Positions 7,608-17,433 are shown, numbered from the stretch's first letter. The stretch is 64,000 nucleotides of DNA from Caballeronia arvi (GCF_001544695.2 NZ_FCOM02000001.1:124001-188000), one strand, 5' to 3'. Translations and numbers: made by a program. The notes: a model not told the origin generated them from the sequence alone.

Positions 7608-8936
7608 TCAGGCGCGACGCCGCAATCCGAAGAACAGCGCGGCGCCGCTCGCAAAAAGCAGCAGGGAAAGCAGATGCACGGCGATATCCATGCTGCCCGT
7701 CGCGGTGCGGATCTGGCCGATCACCCACGGACTCACGATCCCGCTCGTGATGCCGATACTGCTGATGAACGCGATGCCCGCCGCCGCGCTCTTGCCCGGC
7801 AGATGGCTCGCGGGCACGGCCCAGAATATCGGCAGCGCGGCGAAGATCAGCGTCGTGGCGAGCGAGAGAATCGCGAGCATCAGCGGAAAGCTCGGCAAAT
7901 GCAGCGTGAGCGCCGCGAACGCGATGCCGCCGCCAATCGTGCAGCACACGAAGTGTTTGCGCCGCTCGCCTGCACGATCCGAATGACGCGCGATCAGAAT
8001 CAGTCCCACCGCGCCGATCGCGTTCGGCACGACGGTGTAGAGGCTCACGGACATCACATCGGTGATGCCGAAATCGCGGATCATCAGCGGCATCCAGAAG
8101 CTCAGCGTCAGCGATGCGCACGTCAGCGAAAAATAGATGAACGCGAAGAGATAGACGCGCGGGTTGCGCAGCGCATCGAAGAAGCCGCGGCGATCGTGCG
8201 CCTCGGCGCTGCCGGAGGTTTCGGCGCACAGCACCGCGAGCCGGTCCTGTTGCGCTTGCGTGAGCCAGTGCGCATCGCGCGGCGTATCCACGAGCAAACG
8301 CAGCGCGATCAGGCCGAGCAGGACCGCCGGCGCGCCTTCGATCGCGAACATCCATTGCCAGCCGTGCAGCCCCATGACGCCCGCCATGTCGCGCATGATC
8401 CAGCCGGACACCAGTCCGCCGAACACGCCCGCTACCGCGACGCCCGCGAAGAATACCGACATCACGCCGGCGCGCCGTTTGGCCGGAAACCAGTAGGTCA
8501 GATACAGCACGATGCCCGGAAAGAAGCCCGCCTCGAACACGCCGAGCATGAAACGCAGCAGATAGAAATGACCGGGCGTCGAGACGAACATCATGCCGAC
8601 GGACGCCGCGCCCCACAGCAGCATGATGCGCGTGAACGTGCGACGCGCGCCGAACTTCGCGAGCAGCAGATTGCTCGGCACTTCGAAGAGCACGTAGCCG
8701 ACGTAAAAGACGGCCGCGCCGAGACCGTACATCGCATCCGAGAAGCCGAGATCGTGCTTCATCTGCAACTGCGCGAAGCCGATATTGATGCGGTCCAGAA
8801 ACGAGACCACGTAGCACAGGAAGAGAAACGGGATGATGCGCCATGCGACTTTGCGGAACAGCGCATCGTCCGACAGGGCGTGCGCTTCCCCGGCGGCGCT
8901 CGGACTGAGCGCCGCCGTAACGATCGACTTCGACAT
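7608..8936 (-). CDS. MFS transporter, anion:cation symporter family
   Basis: This 442-residue protein has twelve predicted membrane segments and the ACS-family signature near its start (CYVVSFLDRINIGFAQLQMK), followed by GYVLFEVPSNLLLAKFGARR, the loop 2-3 motif of this family. ACS carriers import organic anions such as tartrate, glucarate, phthalate or 4-hydroxyphenylacetate with protons. GGAGCGA stands just before the start. It is transcribed away from the MBL-fold gene's end, and the genes beside it do not reveal the substrate. Confidence 0.88.
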   Translation of the reverse strand: MSKSIVTAALSPSAAGEAHALSDDALFRKVAWRIIPFLFLCYVVSFLDRINIGFAQLQMKHDLGFSDAMYGLGAAVFYVGYVLFEVPSNLLLAKFGARRTFTRIMLLWGAASVGMMFVSTPGHFYLLRFMLGVFEAGFFPGIVLYLTYWFPAKRRAGVMSVFFAGVAVAGVFGGLVSGWIMRDMAGVMGLHGWQWMFAIEGAPAVLLGLIALRLLVDTPRDAHWLTQAQQDRLAVLCAETSGSAEAHDRRGFFDALRNPRVYLFAFIYFSLTCASLTLSFWMPLMIRDFGITDVMSVSLYTVVPNAIGAVGLILIARHSDRAGERRKHFVCCTIGGGIAFAALTLHLPSFPLMLAILSLATTLIFAALPIFWAVPASHLPGKSAAAGIAFISSIGITSGIVSPWVIGQIRTATGSMDIAVHLLSLLLFASGAALFFGLRRRA

Positions 8937-9003
8937 GTCTCGCTCCAGATGGGCGTGTTTGGGCCGGCGTCTTGAACGCGCCTGTTGAGCCTTTAGGGGG
9001 AAT

Positions 9004-9031
9004 GCGGCGCGCTTTCGCTAAAGCGCGCCGC
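9004..9031 (-). terminator. Perfect 12-bp hairpin after the MBL-fold gene
   Basis: GCGGCGCGCTTT pairs perfectly with AAAGCGCGCCGC around a four-base loop, 13 nt past the stop of the MBL-fold gene. No T tract follows on the reverse strand, so it is a terminator-like or mRNA 3'-end stabilising hairpin rather than a textbook terminator. Confidence 0.6.
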
Positions 9032-9043
9032 GAGAGTAGAACG

Positions 9044-10003
9044 TCAGTCCTGCAGGGCGGCCCACATGTCCTTGTCGCGCTGCGCCGTCCAGATGCGCGG
9101 ATGCTTGATGCCGCTCGCTTCGTCGTACGCGCGCGAGACGTCGAACGGCAGGCAGTGCTCGTAGATGAAGACGTGGCCGAACTTCGGGTCCATCGACTTG
9201 CGCGTAAGCGCCATCGAGCCCTTCAGATCGAGCTTGTCGGCGACGGCGTCGCGGCCCGCCTGCAGCAGCGTCGTCACGAAGTCCTTCGTGTAGTCGAGGC
9301 CCTTGTCCACTTCGGCCGGCGACAGCAGCGCGGGGCCGCGCCCCGGCACGAGCTTTTCCGCCTTCAGTGCGCGCAGCGCTTCGAGCGTCGCGGGCCATTC
9401 TTCGAGCTGCGCGTCGCCGCAATAGCAGGCGGCGTCGTATTCGACCAGATCGCCCGAGAACAGCACTTTCTGCGACGGCAGCCAGACGACCGTGTCGCCC
9501 TTCGTGTGGCCCGCGCCGAGATGCGCGATCTTCACTTCGAGCTTGCCGAGCCACAGCGTGATTTCCTTCTCGAAAACGAGCGTCGGCCACGTGAGGCCCG
9601 GCACCGTCTCGACGCCCGCGAACAGGCGCGGAAAGCGCTCGATCTCCGATTTCATGTCCTGCTCGCCGCGCTCGACGATCATTTCATACGTGCCGCGGCT
9701 CGCGATGACCTGCTGCGCACCTTCCTCGAAATACGCCGACGCGCCGAGCACGCGCACCGCGTGGTAATGCGACAGCACGACGTATTTGATCGGCTTGTCG
9801 GTGACGCTGCGGATTTTCGCGATGAGGTCTTGCGCCATCGCGGGCGTCGCGGTCGTATCGACGATCAGCACGCCGTCGTCGCCGATGATGACGCCCGAGT
9901 TCGGATCGCCCTCCGCCGTGTAGGCGTAAGCGTTTTCGGAGAGTTGCGTGAAGGTGATCTTCTTTTCTTCCAGATCGGCCTGCGATGCAAAAGCCTTTGC
10001 CAT
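9044..10003 (-). CDS. MBL-fold protein with a degenerate second metal site
   Basis: The 319-residue protein starts at MAKAFASQAD (10003). It has the metallo-beta-lactamase fold but an altered ligand set: H79 and H81 are present in LSHYHAVRVLG, yet the usual following D-H pair is V83-R84. H166 (GAGHTKGD) and D185 (LFSGDLVEYD) are kept, while the late PGHG motif reads PGRG (R222). By family rules the Zn1 ligands survive and the Zn2 ligands are lost. Active relatives hydrolyse thioesters, lactones or phosphodiesters. This one may bind a single metal or serve a non-hydrolytic role. It has no signal peptide and is divergent from two IclR genes, its likely regulators. Confidence 0.82.
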   Translation of the reverse strand: MAKAFASQADLEEKKITFTQLSENAYAYTAEGDPNSGVIIGDDGVLIVDTTATPAMAQDLIAKIRSVTDKPIKYVVLSHYHAVRVLGASAYFEEGAQQVIASRGTYEMIVERGEQDMKSEIERFPRLFAGVETVPGLTWPTLVFEKEITLWLGKLEVKIAHLGAGHTKGDTVVWLPSQKVLFSGDLVEYDAACYCGDAQLEEWPATLEALRALKAEKLVPGRGPALLSPAEVDKGLDYTKDFVTTLLQAGRDAVADKLDLKGSMALTRKSMDPKFGHVFIYEHCLPFDVSRAYDEASGIKHPRIWTAQRDKDMWAALQD

Positions 10004-10070
10004 GATCGTGTCTCGCTTCCATTCTCGTGGGGATGAGTGGATGATCGGCGCGCCGCTGATTTTTGTCAAC

Positions 10071-10109
10071 AGCAAGCGTATTTGCTATTTGCAAATTACG
10101 GGTAAATAC
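10071..10109. promoter_or_regulatory. Nested inverted repeats between the MBL and IclR genes
   Basis: This AT-rich patch holds TTTGC-TATTT-GCAAA (10081-10095), flanked by an outer GTATTT (10078-10083) / AAATAC (10104-10109) pair and an AGCAA (10071-10075) / TTGCT (10082-10086) pair. Nested dyads in a divergent gap beside IclR genes are typical of an autoregulatory operator. The assignment is inference. Confidence 0.5.
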
Positions 10110-10178
10110 TGAATCGCTGCATCGGATGAATGCGGCTCGGCTAACATCTGCCATTCGTTCACTTTCATCGATTGCGGA

Positions 10179-10943
10179 GTGCGCTTGGGTCTTTCCGAAA
10201 CCGGCGAGGAAAAAAAACAGCGCGGCGTTCAGAGCGTCGAGGTCGGCGCGCGTCTGCTCGCAGCGCTCGCCGCGCGTCGCGAGCCGCTTGCGTTGAGCGC
10301 GCTCGCCGAAGCCGCGGAGCTGTCGAGCGCGCAGGCGCATACCTACCTCGTCAGCCTGACGCGCCTCGGGCTCGTCAAACGCGACGCGCTCACCGGCAAT
10401 TACGAGCCGGGCCCGCTTTCGCTGCGGCTCGGACTGTTGAATCTGGAACATCAGCCGGCGTATCGTGCGGCCGCACCGCGCGTGTCGGCGCTGGCGCTCG
10501 CGACGGGCATGAGCGTCGCGGTCAGCGTGGCCGGCCCACAGGGACCGACGATCGTGCGCTACGAACGCGGCGGCTATCCGCTGCATGTGAATCTGCATGT
10601 CGGCACGGTGATGTCGCTTTCGTCGACGTCGACGGGACGTATATTCCGCGCCTTCGACGACGAAACCCGCGTCGCCGCGATGCTCGCGCATCAGCAGGAA
10701 ACCGATGCGCCCGGCACGGACGCGCGCATCGGCGAAATCCGCGCGCGCGGCATCGAACGCAGCGTCGATGCGCCGAGCCCCGGCGTCAGCAGCATGAGCG
10801 TGCCGGTGTTCGACGGCAGCGCGCGCATGCAGCTCGCGCTGACGGCGATCGGACCGACCGGCCTCGCCGACGTCGACTGGGACGGCGCGCTCGCCCGTGC
10901 GTTGAAAGACGCCGCACGCGACATCACAGAACGGCTTTCATGA
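10179..10943 (+). CDS. IclR family transcriptional regulator (first of a tandem pair)
   Basis: The product is 254 residues from a GTG start at 10179; GGAG abuts the start, so a TTG six bases later is also possible. The N-terminal winged helix reads LSALAEAAELSSAQAHTYL (about residues 38-56), followed by RLGLVKRD. The C-terminal IclR effector domain includes HVNLHVGTVMSLSSTSTGR and ends with SSMSVPVFDGSARMQLALT. IclR proteins repress or activate catabolic genes in response to small acids. The gene diverges from the MBL-fold gene and overlaps the next IclR gene by four bases (ATGA), so the two are translationally coupled. Confidence 0.85.
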   Translation: MRLGLSETGEEKKQRGVQSVEVGARLLAALAARREPLALSALAEAAELSSAQAHTYLVSLTRLGLVKRDALTGNYEPGPLSLRLGLLNLEHQPAYRAAAPRVSALALATGMSVAVSVAGPQGPTIVRYERGGYPLHVNLHVGTVMSLSSTSTGRIFRAFDDETRVAAMLAHQQETDAPGTDARIGEIRARGIERSVDAPSPGVSSMSVPVFDGSARMQLALTAIGPTGLADVDWDGALARALKDAARDITERLS

Positions 10944-11722
10944 CGATATTCGAAGAAGACGCGCGGCCGCAGCGCGGCATCAACGCGCTCGACGCAACGG
11001 GCGATCTCTTGCGCGCGCTGGTCGCGGCAGGCGAGCCGCTCACGTTGCGCGATCTCGCCGCCGCGGCCGGCATGCCGCCGGCGAAGGCGTTCGCGCATCT
11101 GGTGAGTCTGGTGAAAGTCGGGCTCCTCGCGCGCGACGACGCCGGGCTTTTTCATGCGGGGCCGTTGAGCCGCGAACTCGGGCTGATCGCGTTGCAGCGC
11201 CTCTCGCCGATCCGCGACGCCGAAGCCGAGATCGTCGCGCTCGCCGCGAGCACGTCGATGACGGTCGCCGCCGCCGCGCTCGGCCCGCTCGGCCCGACCG
11301 TGATCCGGCTGGAGGAATCGGCGCGGCCGCAGCACGTGAGCTTGCGCATCGGAACGGTGATGTCGCTCGTCAATACGGCGATCGGACGCGTATATGCCGC
11401 GCATCTTCCCGCCGACATGCTCGCGAGCCTGATGCAGCAGGACGGCATCCGTCTCGCCGGAACGGAAGGCGCGCAACCGGACGCTGCGCGCTTCGATGAC
11501 ATCAGGAAACGCGGCCTCGACACCGCGCTCGGTGCGCCGGTGCCCGGCATCCACACGCTCGCCGCGCCGGTGTTCGATCACACGGGCAGCGTGTGCCTCG
11601 TGATCGCGCTGATCGGTTCGGCGGGCGGTTTCGACAGCGCCGCGGATGGCCCGCTCGCGCATGCGCTCCTGGCCGCGACGCGCCGCTTGTCCTGGCGCTT
11701 CGGCCTGATGGAAGAAAGCTAG
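10940..11722 (+). CDS. IclR family transcriptional regulator (second of a tandem pair)
   Basis: This 260-residue regulator starts in the ATGA overlap with the preceding gene. It has the same two-domain plan: winged helix [19 protein letters not shown], then an effector domain with [20 protein letters not shown], directly comparable to the partner's HVNLHVGTVMSLSSTSTGR. The two are diverged paralogues, probably from a tandem duplication, and may form hetero-oligomers; that is inference. Its stop codon overlaps the stop of the convergent pdxY gene. Confidence 0.85.
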   Translation: MTIFEEDARPQRGINALDATGDLLRALVAAGEPLTLRDLAAAAGMPPAKAFAHLVSLVKVGLLARDDAGLFHAGPLSRELGLIALQRLSPIRDAEAEIVALAASTSMTVAAAALGPLGPTVIRLEESARPQHVSLRIGTVMSLVNTAIGRVYAAHLPADMLASLMQQDGIRLAGTEGAQPDAARFDDIRKRGLDTALGAPVPGIHTLAAPVFDHTGSVCLVIALIGSAGGFDSAADGPLAHALLAATRRLSWRFGLMEES

Positions 11723-12600
11723 ACGCCCCTGACGGTTTCCGTGCCGGTCACGCGAATCGCAGGGAAGCGGTCGGTCGGCTTCGCGATTTCATCCTGCGAC
11801 GCGACGATCTCCAGCTCGTAACGCCCCGCCTCGTAAGTCGCCTTGACGACGGCATTGACCGCCGCGAGCGTGTGTTCGAGCGCGTTGCGCAATGAATCGC
11901 CGTGCAGCGTGCGCGCGACGAACACCGCGCTCGTCAGATCGCCGACGCCCACCGGCTGCCGCGCGAACGGATATAGCGGACGCTGCGCGAACCACGCTTC
12001 CGTCGGCGTGACGGCGAGCATGTTGAAGGTGTCGGCGCGGCTGTTGCGATCGAGCAGATGTTTCACCAGCACGGTGCGCGGACCGCGCGCGATGACTTCG
12101 CGGCACGCATCGACGGCTTCTTCCACGGTTTCGATCGTGCGCCCGACGAGCTTCTCCAGTTCGACGTGGTTGGGCATCATCGCGTCGGCGATTGTGGGCA
12201 TCGTCGTGACGAGGAAATCCTCGACGCCTGCGGCGACGGTGCAGCCGCCCGTCTGGCCCATGACCGGATCGCAGAAATAGAGCGCGCGCGGATTCACCGC
12301 CTTCACCATCTTCACGATCTCGACGACCGCGCGGCCCTGCTCCGGCGCACCCATATAGCCCGACAGCACTGCGTTGCAGCGCGCGAGCACGCCGATCGCG
12401 CCGATGCCCTCGATCACGTTCTGAAGCTCGTCGGCGTCGAACGCACTGCCGGTCCAGCGTCCATATTGCGTGTGATTGGAGAATTGCACGGTGTTGAGCG
12501 GCCAGACGTTGACGCCGAGACGCCGCATCGGAAAGACCGCCGCGCTGTTGCCCGCATGGCCGAACACCACATGCGATTGAATGCTCAGGACGTTGTTCAT
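11719..12600 (-). CDS. pdxY: Pyridoxal kinase PdxY
   Basis: From [20 protein letters not shown] at 12600 the product is 293 residues, close to the usual PdxY length of about 286. The start motif ([13 protein letters not shown]) is the pyridoxal-binding strand of the ribokinase-like PdxY/PdxK group. The C-terminal [16 protein letters not shown] carries the GxGD catalytic aspartate. It phosphorylates pyridoxal to pyridoxal 5'-phosphate in the cytosolic salvage pathway. An upstream frame extension to 13092 lacks a start signal and is rejected. It is convergent and 3-nt overlapping with the second IclR gene. Confidence 0.93.
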   Translation of the reverse strand: MNNVLSIQSHVVFGHAGNSAAVFPMRRLGVNVWPLNTVQFSNHTQYGRWTGSAFDADELQNVIEGIGAIGVLARCNAVLSGYMGAPEQGRAVVEIVKMVKAVNPRALYFCDPVMGQTGGCTVAAGVEDFLVTTMPTIADAMMPNHVELEKLVGRTIETVEEAVDACREVIARGPRTVLVKHLLDRNSRADTFNMLAVTPTEAWFAQRPLYPFARQPVGVGDLTSAVFVARTLHGDSLRNALEHTLAAVNAVVKATYEAGRYELEIVASQDEIAKPTDRFPAIRVTGTETVRGV

Positions 12601-13120
12601 GTTCTGCTTTCCCGATTGATCGTGTCCGGTCAGGTGAAACGTTTGGCGTGCCGGGTGTCGTGCAGCGCAGCGCGACAGCGGCTTCAGAAAGAACGCCCGT
12701 GCGCGCGGCTTCCAAGCAAGTACGGGCATTGCATGCATCGTATTGTGCCGTGCCTCGACGCACTGCGGCATGGCGTCGCCCGTTATAAATTGCGCGGGCG
12801 CGTTTTGTCGAGCGGCGCGATCGATCAGAAGCCCAAACGGTCGCGCGCCCGCAACACCATCACCGTTCCGGACCATCTCCACAGCACGCCCGTGCGCGTT
12901 CGGCACACGCTTTGCTCCCAAGGCGCGGGATAAACCGCATGCAGCATTCAGCGAAAAAATCGCGTAACTCCAGCACACGAATCCGAACGCGCGCCGGATA
13001 ATGCTGCAACGGCGAACACGCGCGGCCAGCATCGGCACGCGCAGTGACGACATCGAAAAGCATACGAGGACGAACACACGGCAAGACATCAATAGTCGCA
13101 GGTCAAATCAGGAGGCTGAC
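12601..13120. other. 520-nt divergent gap between pdxY and glgC
   Basis: No frame here is supported as coding. The stretch must hold the promoters of pdxY and of the glgC operon. A slightly AT-rich CGTTATAAATTGCG around 12780-12793 is the only promoter-like spot noticed. No clear operator or RNA structure was seen. Confidence 0.45.
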
Positions 13121-14392
13121 ATGGAGACGCTGTCTAAGAATCGCACCGATTTGCAGAAGTCGACCCTCGCAATCGTTCTCGCCGGCGGGCGCGGCACGCG
13201 TCTCGGGCCGCTCACCGACAAGCGGGTGAAGCCCGCCGTGCACTTCGGCGGCAAGTACCGCATCATCGACTTCGCGCTGTCCAACTGCCTCAATTCCGGC
13301 ATCCGCCGCATCGCCGTCGTCACGCAATACAAGGCGCATTCGCTCATTCGCCATCTGCAGCGCGGCTGGGGTTTCCTGCGCGGCGAGTTCAACGAGTTCA
13401 TCGATATCTGGCCGGCGCAGCAGCGCGTCGATTCGAGCTGGTATCGCGGCACCGCCGACGCCGTGTATCAGAACCTCGATATCGTCCGCTCGATCGGGCC
13501 GGAGTTCGTCATCGTGCTGGCGGGCGATCACATCTACAAGATGGACTACACGCGCATGGTGCTCGATCACGTCGAGAGCGGCGCGGACTGCACGGTCGGC
13601 TGCATCGAGGTGCCACGCATGGACGCGGTCGCGTTCGGCGTGATGCACGTCGATGAAAACCGCCGCGTCACCGATTTCCTCGAAAAGCCCGCCGATCCGC
13701 CCGCGATGCCCGGCAAGCCCGACGTCGCGCTCGCGAGCATGGGCATCTACGTGTTCAGCGCGAAGTATCTCTACGACATGCTGCAGGAGAACATCGAGAC
13801 GTCGAACACGGATCACGACTTCGGCAAGGACATCATTCCGCGCGTCGTGACGACGGGCAAGGCGATCGCGCATCCGTTCGGCATGTCGTGCGTGACTTCC
13901 AGCAGCGATCCGGACGCGCCTGCGTACTGGCGCGACGTCGGCACCGTCGACGCCTACTGGGAAGCCAATCTCGACCTCGCCTCGACGATTCCCGAACTCG
14001 ATCTGTACGACCGCAAATGGCCGATCTGGACGAATCAGGAGCAACTGCCGCCCGGCAAGTTCGTGCGCGACCTGAACGGCCAGCAAGGCGCAATCACGAA
14101 TCTGCTCGTCTGCGGCGGCTGCGTGATCTCGGGATCGCAGGTGTCGAAGTCGGTGTTTTCGTCGGCAGTGCGGGTGCACTCGTTCTGTAACATCAATGAG
14201 GCAGTCTTGTTGCCTCAGGTGACGGTCGGGCCGAGTTGCCGCTTGCAGAAGGTCGTGATCGATCGCGGTTGCACGGTGCCCGAAGGCCTCGTGGTCGGCG
14301 AAGATCCGGACGACGACGCCGCGCGCTTCTTCCGCACGGATTCCGGCGTCACGCTCATCACACGCGACGCGCTGGCGCGGCTCTCGCGCTAG
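13121..14392 (+). CDS. glgC: Glucose-1-phosphate adenylyltransferase GlgC
   Basis: AGGAGG at 13110-13115 fixes the start at METLSKNR, giving 423 residues, the normal GlgC length. The N-terminal nucleotidyltransferase domain shows [20 protein letters not shown] and [34 protein letters not shown] contains the conserved glucose-1-phosphate region, and a left-handed beta-helix follows at the C-terminus. GlgC makes ADP-glucose from glucose 1-phosphate and ATP, the committed step of glycogen synthesis, and is usually activated by fructose 1,6-bisphosphate or similar effectors. glgA follows after 38 nt, so they form an operon. Confidence 0.96.
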   Translation: METLSKNRTDLQKSTLAIVLAGGRGTRLGPLTDKRVKPAVHFGGKYRIIDFALSNCLNSGIRRIAVVTQYKAHSLIRHLQRGWGFLRGEFNEFIDIWPAQQRVDSSWYRGTADAVYQNLDIVRSIGPEFVIVLAGDHIYKMDYTRMVLDHVESGADCTVGCIEVPRMDAVAFGVMHVDENRRVTDFLEKPADPPAMPGKPDVALASMGIYVFSAKYLYDMLQENIETSNTDHDFGKDIIPRVVTTGKAIAHPFGMSCVTSSSDPDAPAYWRDVGTVDAYWEANLDLASTIPELDLYDRKWPIWTNQEQLPPGKFVRDLNGQQGAITNLLVCGGCVISGSQVSKSVFSSAVRVHSFCNINEAVLLPQVTVGPSCRLQKVVIDRGCTVPEGLVVGEDPDDDAARFFRTDSGVTLITRDALARLSR

Positions 14393-14430
14393 CCGAAGCG
14401 TCAACACGAACCGGATCGACAGGAGCGCCG

Positions 14431-15897
14431 ATGACCGTTTGCGTGCTGCATGCCGCAGCAGAAATGTTTCCGCTGTTGAAGACCGGCGGCCTCGCCGATG
14501 TGGTCGGCGCGCTGCCGCCCGCGCAGTCGCAACTGGGCACGGATGCGCGCGTCGTGCTGCCTGGCTTTCCGGCCGTGCTCGCGGGGCTTGCGGATCTCGA
14601 CCCCGTCGCCGATCTGGGCGGCGCGTTCGGCGCGGGCAACGTGCGGCTCGAGCGCGGCGTGCTGAAACCGCACGGCGTGACCGTGTACGTCGTGCGCGCG
14701 GATCAGTTCTATGATCGTCCGGGCAATCCGTATATGGATGCGGCCAATCATCCGTATGCCGATAACGACCGCCGTTTCGCACTGCTCGGCTGGACGGCAG
14801 CGCGCATCGCGACGGGCGCCGATCCGGCGTGGAAACCGCATATCGTGCACGCGCACGACTGGCACGCGGGGCTCGCGCCCGCGTATCTGCGCGCGTTCGA
14901 ACGCAGCGGCGCGCCGCGCGTGGCGAGTGTAATGACGGTGCACAACCTCGCGTATCAGGGCACGTTTCCGGCGTCGGAATTCGGCGCGCTGCAGCTTCCG
15001 GGCGACTTCTACGCGATGGAAGGACTGGAGTTCTACGGCCACGTCTCCTTCCTGAAGGCGGGGCTCTACTACGCCGACCGCATTACGACCGTCAGCCCGA
15101 CCTACGCCCGCGAGATCCAGACGCAGGCGCACGGCGCGGGCCTGCACGGCCTGTTGCAGACGCGCACACATGACATCACGGGCATTCTGAACGGCGTCGA
15201 TTATTCGATCTGGAGCCCGTCGGTCGATGAATCCATCGCGTCGAAGTACACCGCGGCCAAGCCCGGCTCGGGCAAGTCGAAGTGCAAGGCGGCGCTGCAG
15301 GAGCGCATGGGCCTCGCGAAAGACGACGACGCCCTGCTCTTCGGCGTCGTCAGCCGTCTAACCGAGCAGAAGGGTCTCGATCTGCTGCTCTCGGCCGTGC
15401 CCGATATCGTGCAGCGCGGCGGCCAGCTCGTCGTCCTCGGCACCGGCGACCCGGCGCTCGAAACCGGCATGAAGAACGCAGCGGCGGCGCATCCGGGCGC
15501 GGTTGCGGTCGAGCTCGGCTTCGACGAGACGCTGTCGCATTCGATCATCGCGGGCAGCGATATCGTGATGGTGCCGTCGCGATTCGAGCCGTGCGGGCTC
15601 ACGCAGCTCTACGCGCTCGCGTACGGCTCGCTGCCGCTCGTGCATCGCGTGGGCGGGCTCGCGGATACCGTCGCCGATGCCTCGCTCGAAAATCTCGCCG
15701 ACGATCTCGCGACCGGCTTCGTCTTCGATACCTTCGACCGCACGGGCATCGTCGGTGCGATCCGGCGCGCGTTCGCCCTGAAGGCGCGGCGCACCGACTG
15801 GAAAGCGGTCGTCAAGCGCGCGATGGGCCAGAACTTCGGCTGGGAAGCGGCGGCGCTCGCGTACGCCGAGGTGTATCAGGGTTTGCTCGGCCCGTGA
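14431..15897 (+). CDS. glgA: Glycogen synthase GlgA
   Basis: AGGAG precedes the ATG at 14431. The 488-residue protein is a GT5 glycosyltransferase: KTGGLADVVGALP near the N-terminus binds ADP-glucose, HAHDWHAGLAPAYL and TVHNLAYQGTFP are the conserved family blocks, and the C-terminal domain has VSRLTEQKGLDLL and PSRFEPCGLTQLYA with the catalytic E-x7-E region. It elongates alpha-1,4-glucan from ADP-glucose. It lies between glgC and the flavoprotein disulfide reductase gene, which starts 17 nt downstream. No branching enzyme or phosphorylase gene is in view. Confidence 0.95.
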   Translation: MTVCVLHAAAEMFPLLKTGGLADVVGALPPAQSQLGTDARVVLPGFPAVLAGLADLDPVADLGGAFGAGNVRLERGVLKPHGVTVYVVRADQFYDRPGNPYMDAANHPYADNDRRFALLGWTAARIATGADPAWKPHIVHAHDWHAGLAPAYLRAFERSGAPRVASVMTVHNLAYQGTFPASEFGALQLPGDFYAMEGLEFYGHVSFLKAGLYYADRITTVSPTYAREIQTQAHGAGLHGLLQTRTHDITGILNGVDYSIWSPSVDESIASKYTAAKPGSGKSKCKAALQERMGLAKDDDALLFGVVSRLTEQKGLDLLLSAVPDIVQRGGQLVVLGTGDPALETGMKNAAAAHPGAVAVELGFDETLSHSIIAGSDIVMVPSRFEPCGLTQLYALAYGSLPLVHRVGGLADTVADASLENLADDLATGFVFDTFDRTGIVGAIRRAFALKARRTDWKAVVKRAMGQNFGWEAAALAYAEVYQGLLGP

Positions 15898-15914
15898 AAA
15901 CAGCGGGAAACGGA

Positions 15915-17351
15915 ATGAACGAGATCGAAGTGGACGTCGCCGTGATCGGCGCGGGCACGGCCGGCATGGCCGCGTTTCGCGCGGCGCGGCTAGCGGGCGC
16001 GAACGCGGTGCTGATCGAGAGCGGCGAGCTCGGCACGACCTGCGCGCGCGTCGGCTGCATGCCGTCCAAGCTGCTGCTCGCGGCGGCCAACGGTCTGCAC
16101 GATGCGCAAGCGCTCGCGCCGCGCGGCATCGAAGGCACGCATGCGCTCGAAGCCGATTACGCGCATGTGCTCGACTATGTGCGTCGCGAGCGGGATTACT
16201 TCGTGAAGGGCGTGCTCGAAGAAATCGACGCGTTGCCGGCCGGATTGCTGCTGCGCGGCCAGGCGCGCTTCGAATCGGCGACGCGCTTGTCGGTCGGCAG
16301 GGATACGCGCGTGGAAGCGAAGCGCATCGTGATCGCGACGGGCGCGGCGCCCACGGTCCCCGACGAGCTGAAAGTGTTCGGCGACAAGCTCATCACGAGC
16401 GACGATCTCTTCGAGCTGCGCACGCTGCCGAAGCGCATCGCCGTGTTCGGCACGGGGCCGATCGCGCTGGAGCTCGGGCAGGCGCTCGCGCGTCTGGGCG
16501 TCGAGATTTTCATGTTCGGCAAGGGCGGCAGCGTCGCGGCGCTCAGCGACAAGCCCGTGCGCGATGCGCTCGTCGCGGCGCTCGCCGACGAATTCTATTT
16601 CGATCCCGAAGCGAAGTTCGACGAGCTGTCCTTGCGCGATGACAAGCCGTTCCTGCGCTTCAAATCAGCCGAAGGCCAGGCGCACGCGGAAAGTTTCGAT
16701 CTCGTGCTCGCCGCCACCGGCCGCGCGCCGAATCTCAAGCCGCTCGCGTTGCAAAACGCGGGCATCGAACTGAGCGAGAAAGGCGTGCCGCTCTTCGATG
16801 AAACCACGATGCAATGCGGCCAGAGCGCCATTTTCGTCGCGGGCGATTGCGACGGCACGCGTCCGTGGCTTCACGACGCCGCCGACGAAGGCAAGCTCGC
16901 CGGCGACAACGCCGTGCGCTTCCCCGACGTGCGGCCGGTCAAGCGCAAGGTGCCGTTTGCGATCGTGTTCAGTGAGCCGCAGGTGGCGATCGTCGGCGCG
17001 TCATACGACGATCTCGACAAGCAGATGACGGTGACCGGAGAAGCCTCGTTCGAAAATCAGGGGCGCAGCCGCGTGATGCGGCAGAATCGCGGACTCCTGC
17101 ACGTCTATGCCGACGCGAAAACCGGCAAGCTGCGCGGCGCGCAAGGCTGCGGCCCGGCGATGGAGCATCTGGGCCATCTGCTCGCATGGGCGTTGCAACT
17201 GGAACTGACGCTGGATGAAGCGCTCAAGCTGCCGTTTTATCATCCCGTCGTGGAAGAAGGGCTGCGCGGCGCGCTGAAGGATGCGGACAGGAAATGCTAC
17301 GAAGAACGGTCCGAAACGCCGCCCGCGTTGGCGAGCGCGGCGGGTTGCTGA
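15915..17351 (+). CDS. Dihydrolipoamide dehydrogenase-like disulfide reductase
   Basis: This 478-residue protein is a class I pyridine nucleotide-disulfide oxidoreductase. VAVIGAGTAGMAAFRAA binds FAD, TTCARVGCMPSKLL carries the redox cysteines in C-x4-C spacing, VFGTGPIALELGQALARLG is the NAD(P)H site, FVAGDCDG is the second FAD motif, and the C-terminal FYHPVVEEGL has the His-Glu active-site pair. The family reoxidises dihydrolipoamide or related dithiols. It is not beside any 2-oxoacid dehydrogenase gene, so it is probably an additional paralogue. Co-transcription with glgCA (17-nt gap) is unusual and its meaning unknown. A strong terminator follows. Confidence 0.9.
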   Translation: MNEIEVDVAVIGAGTAGMAAFRAARLAGANAVLIESGELGTTCARVGCMPSKLLLAAANGLHDAQALAPRGIEGTHALEADYAHVLDYVRRERDYFVKGVLEEIDALPAGLLLRGQARFESATRLSVGRDTRVEAKRIVIATGAAPTVPDELKVFGDKLITSDDLFELRTLPKRIAVFGTGPIALELGQALARLGVEIFMFGKGGSVAALSDKPVRDALVAALADEFYFDPEAKFDELSLRDDKPFLRFKSAEGQAHAESFDLVLAATGRAPNLKPLALQNAGIELSEKGVPLFDETTMQCGQSAIFVAGDCDGTRPWLHDAADEGKLAGDNAVRFPDVRPVKRKVPFAIVFSEPQVAIVGASYDDLDKQMTVTGEASFENQGRSRVMRQNRGLLHVYADAKTGKLRGAQGCGPAMEHLGHLLAWALQLELTLDEALKLPFYHPVVEEGLRGALKDADRKCYEERSETPPALASAAGC

Positions 17352-17375
17352 ATCGAATCGAGTTGCAGTGCAATA

Positions 17376-17405
17376 AAAACGCCGGTTGAGATCAACCGGC
17401 GTTTT
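17376..17405. terminator. Bidirectional rho-independent terminator
   Basis: A perfect 14-bp stem (AAAACGCCGGTTGA / TCAACCGGCGTTTT) around a two-base centre carries A and T runs at its two ends. It lies between the stops of the convergent disulfide-reductase and membrane-protein genes and can serve both. Confidence 0.92.
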
Positions 17406-17433
17406 CGTGTTCAGAGAAGAAATTCGTTTCGGC

